A DNA stretch of 10,801 nt from assembly GCA_035304085.1 (NCBI GenBank), contig DATGQT010000330.1:1-10801 (forward strand), written 5' to 3'. The translations under genes were made by a program, and so were the position numbers. A model generated the notes under the pieces. The model was not told the DNA's origin, did not search any database, and saw only the letters and a program-made list of their open reading frames with translations. Every line of letters begins with the position of its first letter. Within the stretch, counting starts at the first letter, position 1. Source of the stretch: DATGQT01 sp035304085 (GTDB lineage: Bacteria; Bacteroidota; Rhodothermia; Rhodothermales; Rubricoccaceae). This document shows, one piece after another, positions 1-7,800 of this stretch.

Positions 1-234
1 GACGAGCTCGGAGTCGGCGAGGTGTTGGACGACCTGGACGACGGACCACTTCCCCGGCGCCTCGGGCCGGCGGAGCGCCGCGTCCGGCACGCCCTCGACG
101 GCGTCGCGGAGGCGGGCCGGCGTGCGCGGCATCGTGTCGAGAGGGTCCTGGTCGCCGAGGACGTCGAAGAGGGCGCGGACGTAGGCGTCGGCGGTCTCGG
201 GGGCGTAAGAGAGGGGGTTGGAGAAGACGGACAT
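1..234 (-). CDS. DinB/YfiT-like family protein, N-terminal part (runs off left edge)
   Basis: Reading leftwards from an ATG at 234-232, 78 codons stay open to the window edge, so the C-terminal part is missing. The protein starts MSVFSNPLSYAPE. Residues 60-76 read PGKWSVVQVVQHLADSE, the signature of DinB/YfiT-like four-helix-bundle proteins: a PxKWS turn followed by a helix carrying the first metal-binding His (H71). In this superfamily three His residues usually bind a divalent metal, and members include thiol transferases and proteins of unknown function. The other two ligands would lie outside the window, so activity cannot be judged. The gene is divergent from the debranching-enzyme gene, with 82 bp between the two starts. 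No Shine-Dalgarno sequence precedes the ATG. The family call is fairly firm; the substrate is unknown. Confidence 0.75.
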   Translation of the reverse strand, partial: MSVFSNPLSYAPETADAYVRALFDVLGDQDPLDTMPRTPARLRDAVEGVPDAALRRPEAPGKWSVVQVVQHLADSELV

Positions 235-257
235 GGCGGGGAGAGGTGGAGGCGCCG

Positions 258-264
258 CAAGCTA
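258..264 (-). promoter_or_regulatory. Possible -7 promoter element for the DinB-like gene
   Basis: On the minus strand the bases TAGCTTG lie 24 bp upstream of the ATG at 234, in a locally AT-richer patch. They partly match the Bacteroidota-type -7 element TAnnTTTG. No matching -33 TTTG element is visible at the expected distance, so this is a weak call based on position and partial motif only. Confidence 0.22.
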
Positions 265-316
265 AACCTCGCGCGGGGCGGCGCCGTTGCACGCTCACCC
301 CTCCCGCCCTCCCGTC

Positions 317-2554
317 ATGTCGCTGCCTTCGTCCGCCGTCTTCGCCCACAACAAGCCCGACCTGCGCCTCGCGTGGTGCGGCCCCTCGCTCCTCGCCCTC
401 GGCAACGACGGCACGTGCCGGGGGCGCAGCGTCTCCGGCTTCTTCTTCCGCGAGGCCCGCTTCCTCAGCCGCTTCGGTCTGGAGATCGAGGGGGAGGCGC
501 CCGTCTGCTGCTCCGTCGCCTCCGTCGAGCCGCACGCGCTGGAGTTCACCTACGTCTACCCGCCCGTCGAGAAGGCGGGCGGGGGCGGGAGCGGCTCGGG
601 CATGAGCGGGCGCAAGCACGGCCTCCTCTTCCGCACCCTCGACTTCGTCCTCCGCCTCACGGCCCACCCCGCCCACGTCGAGGCCCGCCTCACGGTGTCC
701 AACCGGTGGAACGACCGCGCTCGGTTCTCCCTCGCCTGGGTCCTCGACGCCGACTACGCCGACCTCCTCGAAGCCGGCCCGCACGCCGTGCGTGAGCAGG
801 AGGCGCCTGTCGAGGCTGTACCCATCGCAGGCGGCGTCCACTTCCGCTACACCCACCCCGAGCTGCCTTTCGAGACTCGTGTGACGACGGAGGGCGACGG
901 CGACTGGCGGTGGGACGGCGAGCGGCTGACGGCCGCGTTCGATCTCGCGCAGGGCGAGGCGGCCGAGGTCACGCTCCGCGTCCGCGCGGTGGACTTCGAG
1001 GGCGCCCTCAGCGAGGAAGACGAGCGGCGTCGGGAGGAGCGCCTGCGCGAGTGGGCCGAGCGCGTCGTCACCCTCCGCGCCCCGGGCGACGCGCCGTTCG
1101 TGGACCTCACGAACCAGTCCGTCCGCCTCCTCGGCGCCTCGGCGCTGCTCGACGGCGCGGAGGACGAGTGGCTGGCGCCGGCGGCCGGCTTCCCGCTCTA
1201 CCCCGCCTTCTTCGGTCGCGACGCGCTCACGGCCACCTGGCAGGGCCTCTTCTTGGACGGCGGCCTGCTGGAGGCCACCCTCGTGCGGCTCCAGCGCCTC
1301 CAGGGCACCGCCGTCGTCCCCGAGCGCGACGAGGAGCCGGGGCGGACGGTCCAGCAGGTCCGCCTCGGCCCCCTCGCCCGCCTCGGCAGGACCCCCCTCG
1401 GCCGCTACTACGGCGACCAGGCCAGCCCGCTCATGTTCGTCGTCGCCCTCGCCCAGCTCTACGGCTGGACCGGCCGCGACGACCTCATAGAGAAGCACTG
1501 GGACGCCGTCCGCCGCATCCTCGACTGGGCCCGCACCCACGGCGACGCCGACGGCGACGGCTACATCGAGTACGAAACGAAAGCCGAGCAGGGCCCGAAG
1601 CACCAGGGCTGGAAGGACTCCGACAACGCCGTCGTCTGGCCCGACGGGCGGCAGGTCGAGCCGCCGGTGGTGGCGTCCGAGGTGCAGGGGTACTGGTTCG
1701 CCGCGCTCCAGCTCATGGCCGCCCTCTGCCTGCTGCGCGGCGAGCGCGCCGAGGCGCGCGCCTACTGGGACGAGGCGAAGGCGCTCAAGGAGCGGTTCAA
1801 CCGCGACTTCTGGGACGACGAGGAGGGCTTCGTCGCCGGCTGGCTGCGGCCGGGCGAGGGGCTCGTGAAGACGGTCACCTCCAACGCCGGCCACTGCCTC
1901 GCCTGCGGCATCGTGGACGACGAGAAGGTGCCGCGGCTGGTGGAGCGGCTGTTCCAGCCCGACCTCTTCAGCGGCTGGGGCATCCGCACGCTCTCCACGG
2001 AGAACCCCGCGTACAACCCGCTCTCGTACCACCTCGGCAGCGTGTGGGCCGTCGAGAACGCCACCATCGCGCTCGGCCTGCGCCGCTACGGCTTCGACGC
2101 GGAGACGCTGCGGCTGGCCGGCGCCGTCTACGACCTCGCCCGGCTGTGGGAGGGCGGGCGCATCCCCGAGTGCGTCGGCGGCTACGCACGGAGCGAGGCG
2201 GCGCACCCGGGGGCGTACCCGCGCGCCAACCCGGTGCAGGCGTGGAACCTATCGGCCTTCCCGCTGCTGGTCCAGGCGATGCTCGGGATGATGCCGCTCG
2301 CCCCGAAGCACGTCCTCGCCCTCGACCCCATCCTGCCCGCGTGGCTGCCCGAGGTGGAGGTGCGCGGCCTCCGCGTCGGTGAGGCCACCCTCTCGCTCCG
2401 CGTCACGCGGAAGGGTGACGACGGGCGGGCCGACTACGAGGTGACGGAGCAGGAGGGGAAGCTCCACGTCCTCCGCCAGCCGCCCGTGGACGACCTCGGC
2501 GTCGGCTTCTGGGGCCGCCTCGGCGTTCTCGTCAAAGACCTCCTGCCGTTCTGA
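317..2554 (+). CDS. Amylo-alpha-1,6-glucosidase / glycogen debranching enzyme family protein
   Basis: This 745-residue protein has the two-part layout of bacterial amylo-alpha-1,6-glucosidase-like proteins. Residues 10-230 form a beta-rich N-terminal domain (GDE_N_bis type), and about 265-690 an (alpha/alpha)6-barrel glucosidase domain. Recognisable barrel motifs are FFGRDALTATW (298-308), the acidic GWKDSDN (431-437, candidate acid D434), NAGHCLACGI (523-532), NPLSYHLGSVWAVEN (567-581), RIPECVGGY (615-623, candidate base E618) and AWNLSAFPLLVQAMLGM (642-658). No signal peptide is seen, so it should be cytoplasmic. Likely substrates are alpha-1,6 branches of glycogen or a related alpha-glucoside, but many members of this family are uncharacterised. 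The ATG at 317 is preferred over an in-frame TTG at 287 because the extra ten residues (MHAHPSRPPV) look unlike a domain start. There is no Shine-Dalgarno sequence, as for most genes here. The TGA stop overlaps the foot of a long hairpin. Confidence 0.85.
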   Translation: MSLPSSAVFAHNKPDLRLAWCGPSLLALGNDGTCRGRSVSGFFFREARFLSRFGLEIEGEAPVCCSVASVEPHALEFTYVYPPVEKAGGGGSGSGMSGRKHGLLFRTLDFVLRLTAHPAHVEARLTVSNRWNDRARFSLAWVLDADYADLLEAGPHAVREQEAPVEAVPIAGGVHFRYTHPELPFETRVTTEGDGDWRWDGERLTAAFDLAQGEAAEVTLRVRAVDFEGALSEEDERRREERLREWAERVVTLRAPGDAPFVDLTNQSVRLLGASALLDGAEDEWLAPAAGFPLYPAFFGRDALTATWQGLFLDGGLLEATLVRLQRLQGTAVVPERDEEPGRTVQQVRLGPLARLGRTPLGRYYGDQASPLMFVVALAQLYGWTGRDDLIEKHWDAVRRILDWARTHGDADGDGYIEYETKAEQGPKHQGWKDSDNAVVWPDGRQVEPPVVASEVQGYWFAALQLMAALCLLRGERAEARAYWDEAKALKERFNRDFWDDEEGFVAGWLRPGEGLVKTVTSNAGHCLACGIVDDEKVPRLVERLFQPDLFSGWGIRTLSTENPAYNPLSYHLGSVWAVENATIALGLRRYGFDAETLRLAGAVYDLARLWEGGRIPECVGGYARSEAAHPGAYPRANPVQAWNLSAFPLLVQAMLGMMPLAPKHVLALDPILPAWLPEVEVRGLRVGEATLSLRVTRKGDDGRADYEVTEQEGKLHVLRQPPVDDLGVGFWGRLGVLVKDLLPF

Positions 2555-2613
2555 TTGCGTGATACGTGATTACGTGGGGGAGACGTTCACGTGATCACGT
2601 ACTTCATGTAATC
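2553..2613 (+). repeat. Long hairpin of 7-8 bp units overlapping the debranching-enzyme stop codon
   Basis: Bases 2553-2576 pair with 2588-2613 to give 24 base pairs with three G-U wobbles, one 2-nt bulge (2602-2603) and an 11-nt loop (2577-2587). The left arm is built from CGTGAT-like units starting at 2558, 2565 and 2573. The right arm holds two CACGT units (2588, 2596) and a perfect 12-bp palindrome ACGTGATCACGT (2589-2600). The stretch is much more AT-rich than its surroundings. No T-run follows the right arm, so it is not a standard intrinsic terminator. All three wobbles are G-U only in plus-strand RNA, so the fold is best in the transcript of the upstream gene. Confidence 0.8.
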
Positions 2614-2632
2614 CCCCTCCTCCGCCCGCCGT

Positions 2633-3355
2633 ATGCGCCGCCTCCTGCCCCTCGTCTTTCTCGCGGCCCTGCCTGCCGCCGCGCAGCCGCAGATGGCCCC
2701 GCTCGTGATCCCGCCGGAGACGCGCCAGCTCGTCGTCGTCGTCACGCCCGGCTGGGAGGCGACCGCCGGTACCCTCCGCCGCTTCGAGCGCGAGGGTGCG
2801 GCGTGGGCCGAGGTGGGCGAGCCGATCCCCGCTGTCGTCGGCCGGAGCGGGCTGGGGTGGGGGCGCGGGCTGCACCCGGAAGGCCTCGACGGCCCGCCCA
2901 AGCGCGAGGGCGACGGCCGCGCGCCCGCCGGCGTTTTTTACCTCACGGAGGCCTTCGGCTACGCCGAGGACGCCGAGACGGGCCTGCCGTACCGCCACGC
3001 CACCGACGACCTCGAATGCGTGGACGACCCGGCATCGGCCCACTACAACGACGTCCTCGACCGCACCACCGTCGCGCCCGACTGGGCCAGCCACGAGGAG
3101 ATGCGCCGGCGCGACGACCTCTACCGCCTCGGCGTCGTCGTGGCGCACAACCGGCCGGCCGAGCCGGGGGCGGGCTCGTGCATCTTCCTCCACGTCTGGG
3201 CCGGCCCCCGCTCGACGACCTCCGGCTGCACCGCCATGCAGGGCGCGGCGATGGACGCCCTCGCCGCCTGGCTCGACGCCGACGCCGCGCCCGTCCTCGT
3301 CCAGCTCCCCGAAGCCGAGTACGTGCGCTGGCAGGCGGCGTGGGACCTGCCGTGA
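2633..3355 (+). CDS. Exported L,D-transpeptidase-like protein (YkuD fold, COG3786-like)
   Basis: The protein has 240 residues. Residues 1-17 (MRRLLPLVFLAALPAAA) are a clear type I signal peptide with likely cleavage before Q18, so it acts in the periplasm. The rest looks like the YkuD-type family in which the active site reads GSCIFLHVW (181-189) and TTSGCTAM (195-202), giving a His (H187) and a nucleophilic Cys (C199). An upstream motif, LGVVVAHN (166-173), and the KREGDGRAPAGVFYLTEAFGY stretch (90-110) also fit; the latter is the usual 'becomes product' region of these enzymes. Classic YkuD enzymes have HGC at the nucleophile; here it is SGC, close to the AGC found in this subgroup, so I do not read it as inactivated. 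L,D-transpeptidases cross-link or edit peptidoglycan, but enzymes of this subgroup are little studied. Start ATG 2633 follows the upstream hairpin by 19 bp. Confidence 0.8.
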   Translation: MRRLLPLVFLAALPAAAQPQMAPLVIPPETRQLVVVVTPGWEATAGTLRRFEREGAAWAEVGEPIPAVVGRSGLGWGRGLHPEGLDGPPKREGDGRAPAGVFYLTEAFGYAEDAETGLPYRHATDDLECVDDPASAHYNDVLDRTTVAPDWASHEEMRRRDDLYRLGVVVAHNRPAEPGAGSCIFLHVWAGPRSTTSGCTAMQGAAMDALAAWLDADAAPVLVQLPEAEYVRWQAAWDLP

Positions 3356-3370
3356 GCGGCGGGAGGGCAG

Positions 3371-3456
3371 GAGCGTACGAGCGTAGGAGGGTAAGAGCGT
3401 AGGAGGGCCGCGCCTCTACGTTCCTACGCTCCCACGTTCCTACGCTCCCACGTTCC
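3371..3456 (+). repeat. Inverted octamer-repeat array after the transpeptidase gene
   Basis: Starting 15 bp after the TGA stop, the left arm is a run of octamers GAGCGTAC, GAGCGTAG, GAGGGTAA, GAGCGTAG (3371-3402). The right arm is five octamers of form CYACGYTC (3416-3455). GAGCGTAGGA at 3395-3404 pairs perfectly with 3422-3431, and the copy at 3379-3388 pairs perfectly with 3438-3447. The two helices are separated by matching 6-nt internal segments, so a hairpin of about 80 bases is possible. There is no T-run after it and no mobile-element gene near it. The unit length and placement match the other intergenic arrays of this window, though the unit sequence differs. Confidence 0.8.
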
Positions 3457-3613
3457 CACCCCGGGCGCGGCGGTGCCGCTCGTGTACGCGGGCGTGCCGT
3501 TCGTAACAGGAGAGGCGCAGCGGACGCGGAATCGGCCGATCCAGGCAGAACCCGGCGCGCGGGGGGTGGTAGGCACGGCCCCGCGCGATCGGTGATTCCC
3601 GGAGGAAAACGGC

Positions 3614-3673
3614 GTGGGGGAGGAGGGAGCCGGGGTTCGATGGGCTACTTTCTTAGCACCGGCGGTCCCGTAG
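3614..3673 (+). CDS. Possible 19-residue leader peptide before the efflux operon
   Basis: A GTG at 3614 lies 8 nt after GGAGG (3601-3605), the strongest Shine-Dalgarno-like sequence in the window apart from that of the channel gene. It opens a 19-codon frame reading MGEEGAGVRWATFLAPAVP and ending at TAG 3671-3673, in frame with the adaptor. The stop falls in the loop of a GC stem (3659-3665 with 3675-3681). A Trp nine residues before a C-terminal Pro at the stop loosely recalls known arrest peptides. This is conjecture: the frame is short and could be chance. Confidence 0.15.
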   Translation: MGEEGAGVRWATFLAPAVP

Positions 3674-3703
3674 GCCGCCGGCTCCATCGGCCGCGACGGC
3701 GGC
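3659..3703 (+). promoter_or_regulatory. Mutually exclusive GC stems just upstream of the adaptor start
   Basis: Segment A (CCGGCGG, 3659-3665) can pair with B (CCGCCGG, 3675-3681) over a 9-nt loop. B (GCCGCCG, 3674-3680) can instead pair with C (CGGCGGC, 3697-3703), which ends 6 nt before the ATG at 3710. This is the geometry of a translational attenuator, but short complementary GC segments are common in DNA of this composition. Confidence 0.25.
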
Positions 3704-3709
3704 GCATGC

Positions 3710-4801
3710 ATGACGAAGACGCAGAAGAAGACGATGATTTGGAGCGGGGTCGCCCTCGGCGTCCTCGCGCTCCTCTTCGTGCCCCGGCTCCTCGGGGGCG
3801 ACGAGGCCGGGCCGGGCGGCCCCGGCGGCGGCCCGGGAGGCCGGCCCGGCGGCGCGCGCGGCGGCGACACGCTCGTCGTGACGGCCGTGCCGGTGCGGCA
3901 GGAGCTGCTGGAGGACGTCGTCGCGACGACGGGGCAGCTGATGGCCGAGGAGGAGGTCGAGCTGCGGGCCGAGGTGGCCGGGCGGATCACGGCGCTCCGG
4001 TTCCAGGAGGGCAGCGTCGTCCGGCGCGGACAGCTCCTCGCCGTGCTCGATACCGACGTGCTGGAGGCGCAGCTGGCCGCCGTGCGCACCCGCCGCGACC
4101 TCGCCGTGACGCAGGCCGAGCGGCAGCGGGCGCTCTTCGAGATCGGCGGGCTCAGCCGGCAGGCGCTCGACCAGGCCGAGGCCGAGGCGCGCGTGCTCGA
4201 GGCCGAGATGGCCCAGCTCGCCGCCGAGATCGCGCGGCGGCGGATCTACGCCCCGTTCTCCGGCCAGATCGGCCTCCGCAGCGTGAGCCCCGGCGCCTAC
4301 GTCTCCCCCGGCGACCCCATCGCGACGCTCCGCGTCACGGGCACGCTCAAGCTGGAGTTCGCCGTGCCCGAGGCCTACCTCGGCCGCGTCGGCCCCGGCG
4401 ACGCCGTCGTGTTCACGGTGCCGGGGCAGGAGGGGACGTTCCGCGCCGAGGTCTACGCCGTCGAGGGGGCCGTGGACCCGTCCACGCGCGCGTTCACCGT
4501 GCGGGCGCGCACGGCCAACCCCGGCGGCCTCACGCCCGGCGCCTTCGCGCGGGTCGAGCTCGCGCTCGACCGCGTCGAGGACGCCCTCGTCGTGCCCGCG
4601 TCTGCCATCGTGCCGGGCGTGGACAGCGCGGCCGTCTTCGTCGTCGAGGACGGGAAGGCCGCCCGCCGCGCCGTAAGCACCGGCATCCGCACGGCCGACC
4701 GCGTGCAGGTCATGGGCGAGGTGGCCGCCGGCGAGGTCGTCCTCACGTCCGGGCTGGAGCAGGTGCGCCCCGGCCAGCCCGTCCGCGTCCTGGCGCAGTA
4801 G
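3710..4801 (+). CDS. RND efflux periplasmic adaptor (membrane fusion protein)
   Basis: This 363-residue protein is the adaptor of a tripartite efflux system, linking the inner-membrane pump to the outer-membrane channel. Residues 9-28 form one N-terminal membrane anchor (no lipobox). A Gly/Pro-rich linker follows (about 29-52, GPGGPGGGPGGRPGG core). The HlyD/AcrA-type domains come in order: first half of the lipoyl domain (84-115, VAGRITALRFQEGSVVRRGQ), an alpha-hairpin coiled coil (116-178), the second lipoyl half (RIYAPFSGQIGLRSVSPGAYV, 178-198), a beta-barrel (about 212-290) and the membrane-proximal domain (291-360). Length is normal for the family. The ATG at 3710 is preferred; an overlapping ATG at 3706 is out of frame, and an in-frame TAG at 3671 excludes a long extension. 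It is the first gene of the operon, 96 bp before the pump gene. Substrate cannot be inferred. Confidence 0.93.
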   Translation: MTKTQKKTMIWSGVALGVLALLFVPRLLGGDEAGPGGPGGGPGGRPGGARGGDTLVVTAVPVRQELLEDVVATTGQLMAEEEVELRAEVAGRITALRFQEGSVVRRGQLLAVLDTDVLEAQLAAVRTRRDLAVTQAERQRALFEIGGLSRQALDQAEAEARVLEAEMAQLAAEIARRRIYAPFSGQIGLRSVSPGAYVSPGDPIATLRVTGTLKLEFAVPEAYLGRVGPGDAVVFTVPGQEGTFRAEVYAVEGAVDPSTRAFTVRARTANPGGLTPGAFARVELALDRVEDALVVPASAIVPGVDSAAVFVVEDGKAARRAVSTGIRTADRVQVMGEVAAGEVVLTSGLEQVRPGQPVRVLAQ

Positions 4802-4802
4802 G

Positions 4803-4893
4803 CAGGAGACAGAGAACAGAAGCCCAGCACCGCAGACCATCGAACGAGACGGATCCCCCCTGACCCCTGCCCCCTGAATCCTGACTCCTGATC
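4803..4893 (+). repeat. Heptamer array with inverted arms between adaptor and pump genes
   Basis: This fills most of the 96-bp spacer. The right part is five uninterrupted heptamers, CCTGACC, CCTGCCC, CCTGAAT, CCTGACT and CCTGATC (4859-4893), ending 4 bp before the pump ATG. The left part has CAG triplets at the same phase (4803, 4810, 4817, then 4825 and 4833), beginning CAGGAGA, CAGAGAA. CAGGAG (4803-4808) is the exact complement of CTCCTG (4885-4890), and the phased CAG and CTG triplets could extend the pairing weakly. Since it lies inside an operon, it could set the adaptor-to-pump expression ratio or protect the upstream mRNA end; that is inference. Confidence 0.75.
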
Positions 4894-4897
4894 TCCG

Positions 4898-7800
4898 ATG
4901 GCCTCCCTCTACAGCATCTCTGTCCGCCGGCCCGTCCTCGCGACGGTGATGTCGCTCGGCATCGTGATCGGCGGCGTGCTCGGGCTCCGCGGCCTCGGCG
5001 TGCGGGAGTACCCCGTCACCGAGACCCCCGTGATCTCGGTCTCGACGAGCCTCCGCGGCGCCAACGCCGAGGTGATCCAGAACCAGGTGACGGAGCCGCT
5101 GGAGGAGTCCATCAACGGGATCGCCGGCATCCGCTCCATCACGAGCTCGTCGTCGAACGGGTCGAGCCGGATCTCGGTCGAGTTCGAGCTCGGCGAGGAC
5201 CTCGACGCCGTCGCCGCCGAGGTGCGCGACCGCGTCGCCCGCGCGCGCCGGCGGATCCCGCCCGAGGCCGACGAGCCCGTCGTCTCGAAGTCCAACGCCG
5301 ACGCCCAGCCCGTCGTCTTCCTCACCGTCTCGAGCGACCAGCGGAGCCTGCTGGAGCTCTCCGACCTCGCGCAGACGTTCTTCGTCGAGCGGCTCCAGAC
5401 GATCCCCGGTGTGGCGAGCGTGGACATCTGGGGCGACAAGCGCTACGCGATGCGGCTCTACCTCGACCCCACGCGGATGGCCGCCTTCGGGCTGACGCCC
5501 ACCGACGTGCGGGCCGCCGTGCAGGCGCAGAACGTGGAGCTGCCCGGCGGCCAGATCGAGGGCGACCAGACGACGCTCTCGATCCGCCCCATGATGCGGC
5601 TCCAGACCGTCGAGGACTTCGAGAACCTCGTGCTCAAGGCGGAGGGCACCACGCTCGTGCGGATGAAGGACGTCGGTCGCGTCGCCATCGGGGCCGAGAA
5701 CGAGCGGAGCATCCTCAAGCGCGACGGGGTCCCGATGGTGGGCGTCGTGCTCCGCCCGCTCCCGGGCGCGAACTACATCGACATGGTGGACGAGTTCTAC
5801 GCCCGCCTCGCGCTCATCGAGCGCGACCTCCCCGACGACGTCCGCACCGAGGTCGGCTTCGACAACACCCGCCCCATCCGCGCCTCGATCACGGAGGTCG
5901 AGGAGACCATCGCCATCGCGCTCGCCCTCGTCGTCCTCATCCTGTTCCTGTTCCTGCGCGACTGGCGGAGCACGCTCGTCCCGCTCCTCGTCGTGCCCGT
6001 CTCGCTCGTCGGCGCCTTCGGGATCATGGCGCTGGCGGGGTTCTCGGTCAACGTGCTGACGCTGCTCGCGCTGGTGCTCGCCATCGGCATCGTCGTCGAC
6101 GACGCCATCGTGGTGCTGGAGAACATCTACGTGAAGGTGGAGCGGGGGGTGCCGCGGCACCGGGCGGCCATCGAGGGCACGCGCGAGATCTTCGTCGCCG
6201 TCGTGGCGACGACGATGGCGCTCGTCGTCGTCTTCCTGCCGATCATCTTCCAGGGCGGCGTCGTCGGCGCGCTCTTCCGCGAGTTCGGGCTCACGCTCGC
6301 CGGGGCCATCGCGATCTCGGCCTTCGCCGCGCTCACGCTCACGCCGATGCTCTCGGCGCGCATCCTCCGGCGCGGCCACGAGCACCCGTGGTTCTACCGC
6401 AAGACGGAGCCGTTCTTCGTGCGCCTCAACGACGGCTACCGCCGCGCGCTCGACGGCTTCCTCCGCGTGCGCTGGCTGGCGTTCGTCGTGATGGCCGTCT
6501 GCGGCGGCCTCGTCTACGTCCTCTTCACCTCGCTCGAGAGCGAGCTGGCCCCGATGGAGGACCGCGCGCAGCTCTCGGTCGCGGCGCAGCTCCCGCAGGG
6601 GACGAGCTACGCGGTCGTCGAGGACTACATGGACCGGTTGACGGGGCTCGTGCGGGCCGAGGTGCCCGAGGCCACGGGCATCACGACGATCGTCGGCGGG
6701 TGGGGCGGATCGAGCGGCGGGCGCATCATCGTCTCGCTCACCCCGGCCGACGAGCGCGAGCGGACGCAGACGCAGATCGCCGAGGCCCTCCAGCGGGCCG
6801 TCCGCGCCCTGCCCGGCGCGTCGGTCAACATCCAGGAGCCGGCGACGATCTCGACGGCGTCCTCGCGCGGGCTCCCGGTGCAGTACGTGATCCAGGCGCC
6901 GACGCTGGCGCAGCTCCAGGAGACGCTGCCGCGGTTCGTCGAGGCGGCGCAGGCGACGGGGGCGTTCGCGTTCGTGCGGGCCAACCTCGAGTTCACCAAC
7001 CCCGAGCTGCTCGTGGAGGTGGACCGCTCGCGCGCGCAGAGCCTCGGCATCGACCCGCTCGACGTGGCGCAGACGCTGCAGGTGGCGCTCTCCGAGCAGC
7101 GCCTCGGCTACTTCATCCGCAGCGGGCAGCAGTACGAGATCATCGCCCAGCTCGAGGCCGACCGCCGCGACGACCCCGCCGGCCTCCGCGGGCTCTACGT
7201 CCGCAGCGCCGCCGGCACGCCGATCCTCCTGGAGAACCTCGTGACCGTGCGCGAGAGCGCGGCGCCGCCGCAGCTCTACCGCTTCAACCGGTTCGAGGCG
7301 GCCACCGTCATGGCGCAGCCGGCCCCCGGCGTCTCGCTCGGCGCCGCCCTCGACGCCATGGACGCCGTCGCCGACGAGGTGCTGCCGGAGGGGTTCTCGC
7401 GCGACGTGACGGGCCAGAGCCGCGACTTCCGGGAGTCCTCGGGCTCGCTCGCGTTCGTGTTCGTGCTCGCGCTCGTGCTGATCTACCTCGTGCTGGCGGC
7501 GCAGTTCGAGAGCTTCCGCGACCCGTTCATCATCATGCTCACGGTGCCGCTCGCGCTCGTGGGCGCGCTCGGGCTCCTGTGGGCGGCCGGCGCCACGCTC
7601 AACGTGTTCAGCCAGATCGGCCTCGTGATGCTCATCGGGCTCGTCACGAAGAACGGCATCCTCATCGTCGAGTTCGCGCGGCAGCGGCAGGAGGCGGGGG
7701 CGACGGTGCTGGAGGCCGCGCGCGAGGGGGCCGCCGCCCGCTTCCGCCCGATCCTCATGACGTCGGCGGCGACGATCCTGGGCACGCTCCCCATCGCGCT

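Larger units (their letters stand above)
3457..3709. other. Gene-free leader region upstream of the efflux operon
   Basis: No convincing protein is encoded between the octamer array and the adaptor start. Visible items are a 10-bp palindrome ATCGGCCGAT (3531-3540), which could be an operator but is short; a purine-rich GGAGGAAAAC (3601-3610) resembling a strong ribosome binding site; and a cluster of competing GC stems at 3659-3703. A regulator binding site or promoter of the efflux operon would be expected here, but I cannot point to a confident one. Confidence 0.5.

Noticed and set aside
287..316. An earlier TTG start for the debranching enzyme
   Set aside because: The extra residues HAHPSRPPV resemble untranslated C-rich leader, there is no ribosome binding site, and the ATG at 317 fits the N-terminal domain better.
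2604..2632. An intrinsic terminator after the debranching enzyme
   Set aside because: The hairpin is strong, but the sequence after it is C-rich (ATCCCCCTCC) rather than a T-run, so a standard Rho-independent terminator cannot be claimed.
3371..3456. CRISPR-like array
   Set aside because: Units are 8 bp without unique spacers and they invert midway; no cas genes are present.
3473..3595. A 40-codon frame starting GTG (VPLVYAGVPFVTGEAQ...) upstream of the efflux operon
   Set aside because: It has no ribosome binding site and no recognisable family, and its length is expected by chance in this composition. It could be a gene remnant but nothing supports that.
3646..3653. TACTTTCT as a -7 promoter element for the efflux operon
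   Set aside because: It matches TAnnTTTG only in part, no -33 element is at the right distance, and it lies inside the possible leader peptide frame, with which it would conflict.
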